A program made the translations under genes and the position numbers. A stretch of DNA of 64,000 nucleotides from Sphagnum compactum (Eukaryota; Bryophyta; Sphagnopsida; Sphagnales), in the NCBI GenBank assembly GCA_965153455.1, contig OZ234493.1, forward strand, positions 24,604,213 to 24,668,212, given 5' to 3'. Numbering within the stretch: the first letter of the stretch is position 1; every line of letters starts with the position of its first letter. Under the pieces are notes generated by a model. The model saw nothing but the letters and a program-made list of their open reading frames with translations. It was not told where the DNA came from and made no database searches. Of the stretch, positions 60,157 through 64,000 are shown one piece after another.

Positions 60157-60411
60157 TGACACAGAAGAAGAAGATGAGGAACAGCAGCAGTCTAGATTGT
60201 TGTTGTTGTTGTTGTTTTGCAGGTGGTTGTGATGATGCTGCTGGACGACGCTATGATGGAAGATCAGTTGGGGATGGTGATCGAGGAGGAACATAGGAGG
60301 TTATGTTGGAGATGATGGTTATCGATGATGGCAGGCAGCGAGAGGATGCGCATTGCGAGGAAATCAGTCACCAATTTTCGTCTTTGTCCGTCATCACCGC
60401 CTTTCTTCTTC

Positions 60412-60448
60412 TTCCTCCTCCGCCTCCTCCTCCTCCTCCTCCTCCTGC
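60412..60448 (+). repeat. (CCT)n microsatellite
   Basis: About 37 bp of near-perfect CCT/TCC repeats inside Helitron-like element 2. Confidence 0.9.
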
Positions 60449-60544
60449 TCCTGATGCCGCTGCTGCGGCCGGCCACGGGATGTTGGGACAAGTACATAGA
60501 GCGTGTCATGTTCCTGTTGGCAGAAACTGCATCCTCGCATCATG

Positions 60545-60596
60545 ATGGTGATGATGATCATGCTTCTTCTGCAACCAACCAGGGGAGAGCTTCATA

Positions 60597-60629
<33 letters not shown>

Positions 60630-60905
60630 CAGAAGGATGCAGATGATGATGTTTCTTCTGCAACACAGTAGAGCTTCATCATCATCATCATCATGAGGGC
60701 TTCTTCTGATGCTTCTTCTGCAACACAGGGGAGCTTTATGCTGATGATGAGTGAGGCTTCTTCTTATGCTTCTTCTGCAACACAGAGAGCTTCATGATGA
60801 TGATGATGATGATGATGAGGGCTTCTTCTGATGCTTCTTATGCAACACAGGGGGCCTCTTGAGGCTGATGCTTCTTCTGTAACATAGGGGAGCTTCATGC
60901 ACATG
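60545..60905 (+). repeat. Minisatellite, unit about 60-70 bp, with embedded (GAT)n tracts
   Basis: GCTTCTTCTGCAACACAGGGG then AGCTTCAT and a variable (GAT)n/(CAT)n tract then GAGGGCTTCTTCT form units at about 60561, 60651, 60709, 60767, 60831 and 60868. The GAT tract length varies from two to about ten. It lies inside Helitron-like element 2. Confidence 0.85.
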
Positions 60906-61012
60906 CATGTCTATGTGAGTTTTATATCCATGATTGCATCTGTGTTTATATGGTTTCTCATTTGCTTCTTTTGTTTGCATTTGTATGACCATCTGTGTCT
61001 GCATTGTGCAAG

Positions 61013-61013
<1 letters not shown>

Positions 61014-61044
<31 letters not shown>
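61014..61044 (+). repeat. (GT)n microsatellite
   Basis: About 31 bp of uninterrupted GT. Confidence 0.95.
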
Positions 61045-61046
<2 letters not shown>

Positions 61047-61468
61047 CAGTGCATGTATTTTGCATTCCTTCTGTTCAAGCTTTCTTCCTGTAGGCATGTG
61101 CAATGCAATTGCATTTCAATCAACAAACAGCATCTGGATCTGTATCAAAATTACTGCTCAAGTTATCCACTTTGGTAGTGATGGCAACAATCCTGTTAGT
61201 TTCTGAACATAGTAACGAGATCCAGAGGTTCTCAACAATCTTAGATCAGTTGTGGTGTCGTCCTTGCTGCTACTGCTGTGTACATAAGCTTCAGGTGTCT
61301 ACCCCTTTGAAATTATGTGAGCGCTTTGAATTTGCAGACACAGTTTTAGGAGCATTGCTGTTCTACTACCTGTACAAACACACTCATCACCAGAATGAAG
61401 ACATGGATCACAAAGGGCATTCTCTTCCCAATGCAGCAGCTGCTCCAAAAGTTTTTGTAAGAACAAGA

Positions 61469-61519
<51 letters not shown>
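61469..61519 (+). repeat. (CT)n microsatellite
   Basis: About 50 bp of uninterrupted CT following AGAACAAGAGA. Confidence 0.95.
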
Positions 61520-61523
<4 letters not shown>

Positions 61524-62394
61524 TTTGACACTAACACTTGAATACTGATGCCAATGAATTTCTCATGATGCCTTACACCCTGTTGATGATGATGATACTT
61601 GAATACTTCCTGTGATCTCAAAACAATATACAAAGGAAAGCTGTTGCAGACTCCAGAGCATTGGAGAAGTTTGTTCCTTTTGTTCTAGGTCAGTATGTAC
61701 CTACCGCAGTCAGCCATGTTGCTTGAAGCTTTCTTTCCAATTTTTTATTGCTTTGCTTCAAGCTCTCACATACATCAATCTATGAATGTGGTAACTGAAG
61801 CTTCATAATTCAGTAGAGCAAAACTCCTGACATTGTACAAACTTTCTTCTTTAGACATGTATTTGACAGCAGTGGCAAAAGCTTCATCTTTCTGGGAAAG
61901 ACAAATGGAATGAAGGGTTTTGATTCACACCCAATCTTGCACGCACACATGCACAATGCATACCACAGTGCTGTCAGAGAATACTTGGAAGTCAAACCAT
62001 AAACAAACATAAAAAAAAAAAAAAAGTAAGGAATGGAAACAAATGAAACAAGGAAAGGGAAATAAAGTAAAAAATTTACAAAATGAAGAAACCAAATAAA
62101 GAGTCAAAAATTTTAAAAATAAAACTTATAATAATGAAGAAAAGCCCTACTTGAAAAAGAATGAGATGTATCTTCTTTCTCCAAACTTCAAACTTGCATC
62201 CAAATAAACAAAAATATAAAAGTGAAAAAGAAACACTTTATTTTTATTATACAAAATAATAATAAAAACAAAAAACACATTCAAAAAAAGAGAAAGATAA
62301 AAGTTTCTAAAAAATAATTAAAACATGAACCAAGTTTAAAGAGACCGGGGGACTTCACAGTGCCCGAAGGTCACAGGTACCCACTAGTTGATTA

Positions 62395-63040
62395 AAAATA
62401 AACACAATTTTTTCCCAAAGAGCTCTCTATTCAACCTCAATGCACAAGTGACATCAAACTTGTGATGTAAATTTTTATTATCAATTTCTAAGATGTAATT
62501 CGACAAAATTTGAAGATGAAGTGATTTAAGCAATTTTCAATTGCCAAATTTGTTTTAAAAAACAAAGTAAATTTTCACTTATTCCTACATTTGGTTTCAA
62601 TGTGTAGTAAGACATATAGAAAGGTGATTAAAGATTTGTATTCCATATTTGGTTTATTGCCAAAATTTGATCAAATCTTCCTAAAGATGATGGCCATTTT
62701 CTACATCTTCTTCACATGGGTGATCATCACTTTGGTTGTAAACAAAAATTCATAATATCATTATGAAGTTTCTTATGAAGAAATTTGGGGCAAAAAACTT
62801 CAAAAGATTATCAATATTGGCAAGTATGTAGATTGTAATCTATTACCCAAGGTCCTAATAAAGGTGAGCGAGTTTTTTAAAATTTAAATGTATTAGGTGG
62901 ATAAAGGATTTTAGGTTTTGACAAACTTCCAAGTCAGGCTAGAGGAATATGTTCTTTGCAATTTCCATCAATTTGAAGAAGGTAAATGACCATGTTTAAT
63001 TTGATTCACACAATGTGAGTTGAATTTCCTTACCATTTAT
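62395..63040. other. No gene recognised; AT-rich spacer between inverted Helitron-like ends
   Basis: Contains a TTGCCAAAATTTGATCAAATC segment near 62650 faintly like the GCCAAATTTGGC family. No coding region seen. Confidence 0.45.
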
Positions 63041-63046
63041 TTTAAA

Positions 63047-63100
63047 CTAGTGGGTACTCGTGACCTTTGGACATTGTGACATATGACATCAGTTTCTCTT
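63047..63100 (-). mobile_element. Helitron-like 3' terminus, truncated copy
   Basis: Read on the minus strand, the sequence ends GTCACGAGTACCCACTAG then T (plus strand ACTAGTGGGTACTCGTGAC from 63046). It matches the 3' ends at 59134 and 62387, but similarity stops after about 35-40 bp. Confidence 0.6.
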
Positions 63101-63431
63101 CTATTAACAATATTACGAACTCTATACATAACAAAACAACATAATTCAAAATGTTTATTTTTTAAAAAAGGTGTAATTTGCAAGTCTAAGTTCAAATAAT
63201 TTGATGAAAATTTCAACAAACCTTGTCATACTTGCAACATAAAAAAATTAAAAAATAAACTCATGAACATGTGTGAAAACTAAATCTTTAAAAATAAATA
63301 TATTGATTATTCGATAGTTACTTGCTGAACCCAATCACAGCCTATGATATATCATCCCTCCCCCAAATTACACATACCCACTAAAGCGCCCCCAACATAC
63401 AACCCAAGGAGAACGACCGGACGGCAGTGAC

Positions 63432-63850
63432 CTTCGGGCACTGTGAAGTCCCCCGATTTCTTTAAACTTGGTTCATGTTAGTTTTTTCTAGAAACTTTAA
63501 AAAAAAATTTTTTTTTTATGTGTTTTCTGTTTTTATTATTATTTTGTATAATAAAAATAAAGAGTTTCTTTTTCACTTTTATATTTTTGTTTATTTGGAT
63601 GCAAGTTTGAAGTTTAGAGAAAGAAGACACACCTCATTCTTTTTCAAGCAGGGTTTTTCTTCATTATTATAAGTTTTATTTTTTCTTATTTTTTACTCTT
63701 GATTTGGTTTCTTCATTTTTGTAAAATTTTTTCTTTTAAAATTATTTTACTGTATTTCCCTTTCCTTGTTTCATTTGTTTCCATCCTTTTTTATAGTTTT
63801 TGAGTTTTTACTTTTTTTTTTATGTTTGTTTCATGCTTTAATTTTTTCTA
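63432..63850 (-). mobile_element. Helitron-like 3' region, inverted copy of 62000-62380
   Basis: TGACCTTCGGGCACTGTGAA then GTCCCCCGATTTCTTTAAAC matches the reverse complement of 62330-62375. The match continues through CTTTATTTTTATTATACAAA-type, ATTTGGATGCAAGTTTGAAG and TTTCCTTGTTTCATTTG sequence to about 63830. The terminal hairpin partner and CTAG end are replaced by CTGCCGTCCGGTCGTTC, so this copy is truncated or rearranged at its end. It probably continues past the window. Confidence 0.75.
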
Positions 63851-64000
63851 TTCTTATTTTGTCTATCTCCATTTTTTTTTAAAATTATGCATTTATTTAT
63901 TTATTTATTTTGTTTCTATTTTCTTTTTCAAAAAGATTCTAGTTTTTTTAATATGTTTTGTAATGAAAATAATTTTTAAAAACTTTTGTATTTTTGTTTG

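Larger units (their letters stand above)
59135..62387 (+). mobile_element. Helitron-like element 2, 3.25 kb, carrying gene-like sequence
   Basis: The 5' end TCTACTTATATAATATCC then TTGGGTGGTCGTCCTTTCC begins exactly where element 1 ends. The 3' end, GTGCCCGAAGGTCACAGGTAC then CCACTAG at 62387, is followed by T. Hairpin arms AGTGCC and GGTAC precede the CTAG by a few bases. Between the ends lie a GC-richer, gene-like segment (about 59240-60320), a minisatellite and a typical AT-rich 3' end (62000-62387). No RepHel was seen, so it would depend on another copy for movement. Confidence 0.65.

Noticed and set aside
60264-60694. Arg-rich, His-rich and Ile/Met repeat proteins
   Set aside because: These are translations of CCT, GAT and CAT microsatellites.
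1-64000. CRISPR array, bacterial operon, rRNA or tRNA genes
   Set aside because: The window is plant-like nuclear DNA. The direct repeats seen lack regular unique spacers, and no rRNA or tRNA-like cloverleaf with A/B boxes was recognised by eye.

Overview
This window looks like nuclear DNA from a land plant. The evidence is AT-rich intergenic DNA, genes split by short GT-AG introns, a pectin-degrading GH28 enzyme, an F-box/LRR protein of plant type, a CACTA (tnp2-type) transposase relic, Helitron-like termini and several MITEs. The lineage cannot be fixed from sequence alone. The style (short introns, CAG-rich coding microsatellites, large amounts of degraded short-unit repeats) would fit a non-seed plant such as a fern, lycophyte or bryophyte, but this is inference.

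Layout. 1-102 holds the last codons of a gene that begins before the window. 2993-3314 (-) is a frameshifted first exon of pyroglutamyl-peptidase I with no visible downstream exons. 7321-7870 is a palindrome-rich repeat array, followed directly by a two-exon gene (8050-8613, +) for a 119-residue single-pass membrane protein of unknown function. 9.7-15 kb is mostly degenerate repeats, one of which carries a 380-bp MITE. 16.3-18.2 kb (+) is a decayed CACTA transposase. 18.4-22.4 kb carries three tandem-repeat loci. 22929-26150 (-) is an eight-exon polygalacturonase with all GH28 catalytic motifs. 27-36 kb is gene-poor. 36056-39787 (-) is an eight-exon F-box/LRR gene. 41142-41539 is a MITE with TA target duplication. 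41.7-51.4 kb is AT-rich DNA dominated by degraded simple repeats. 53083-55111 (-) is a two-coding-exon TPR protein with DPF/DLF-type motifs. 57.8-62.4 kb is a head-to-tail pair of Helitron-like elements. The second is 3.25 kb and encloses gene-like sequence and a minisatellite; parts of further copies lie inverted at 63.0-64.0 kb.

The three intact genes (polygalacturonase, F-box/LRR, TPR) are unrelated single plant genes on the minus strand and do not form a pathway or cluster. Exon coordinates were worked out by hand from splice signals and reading phase; all internal phases in the models given are consistent. The most interesting part is the tandem Helitron pair with apparent captured sequence. 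I did not find a clear previously undescribed multi-gene system.
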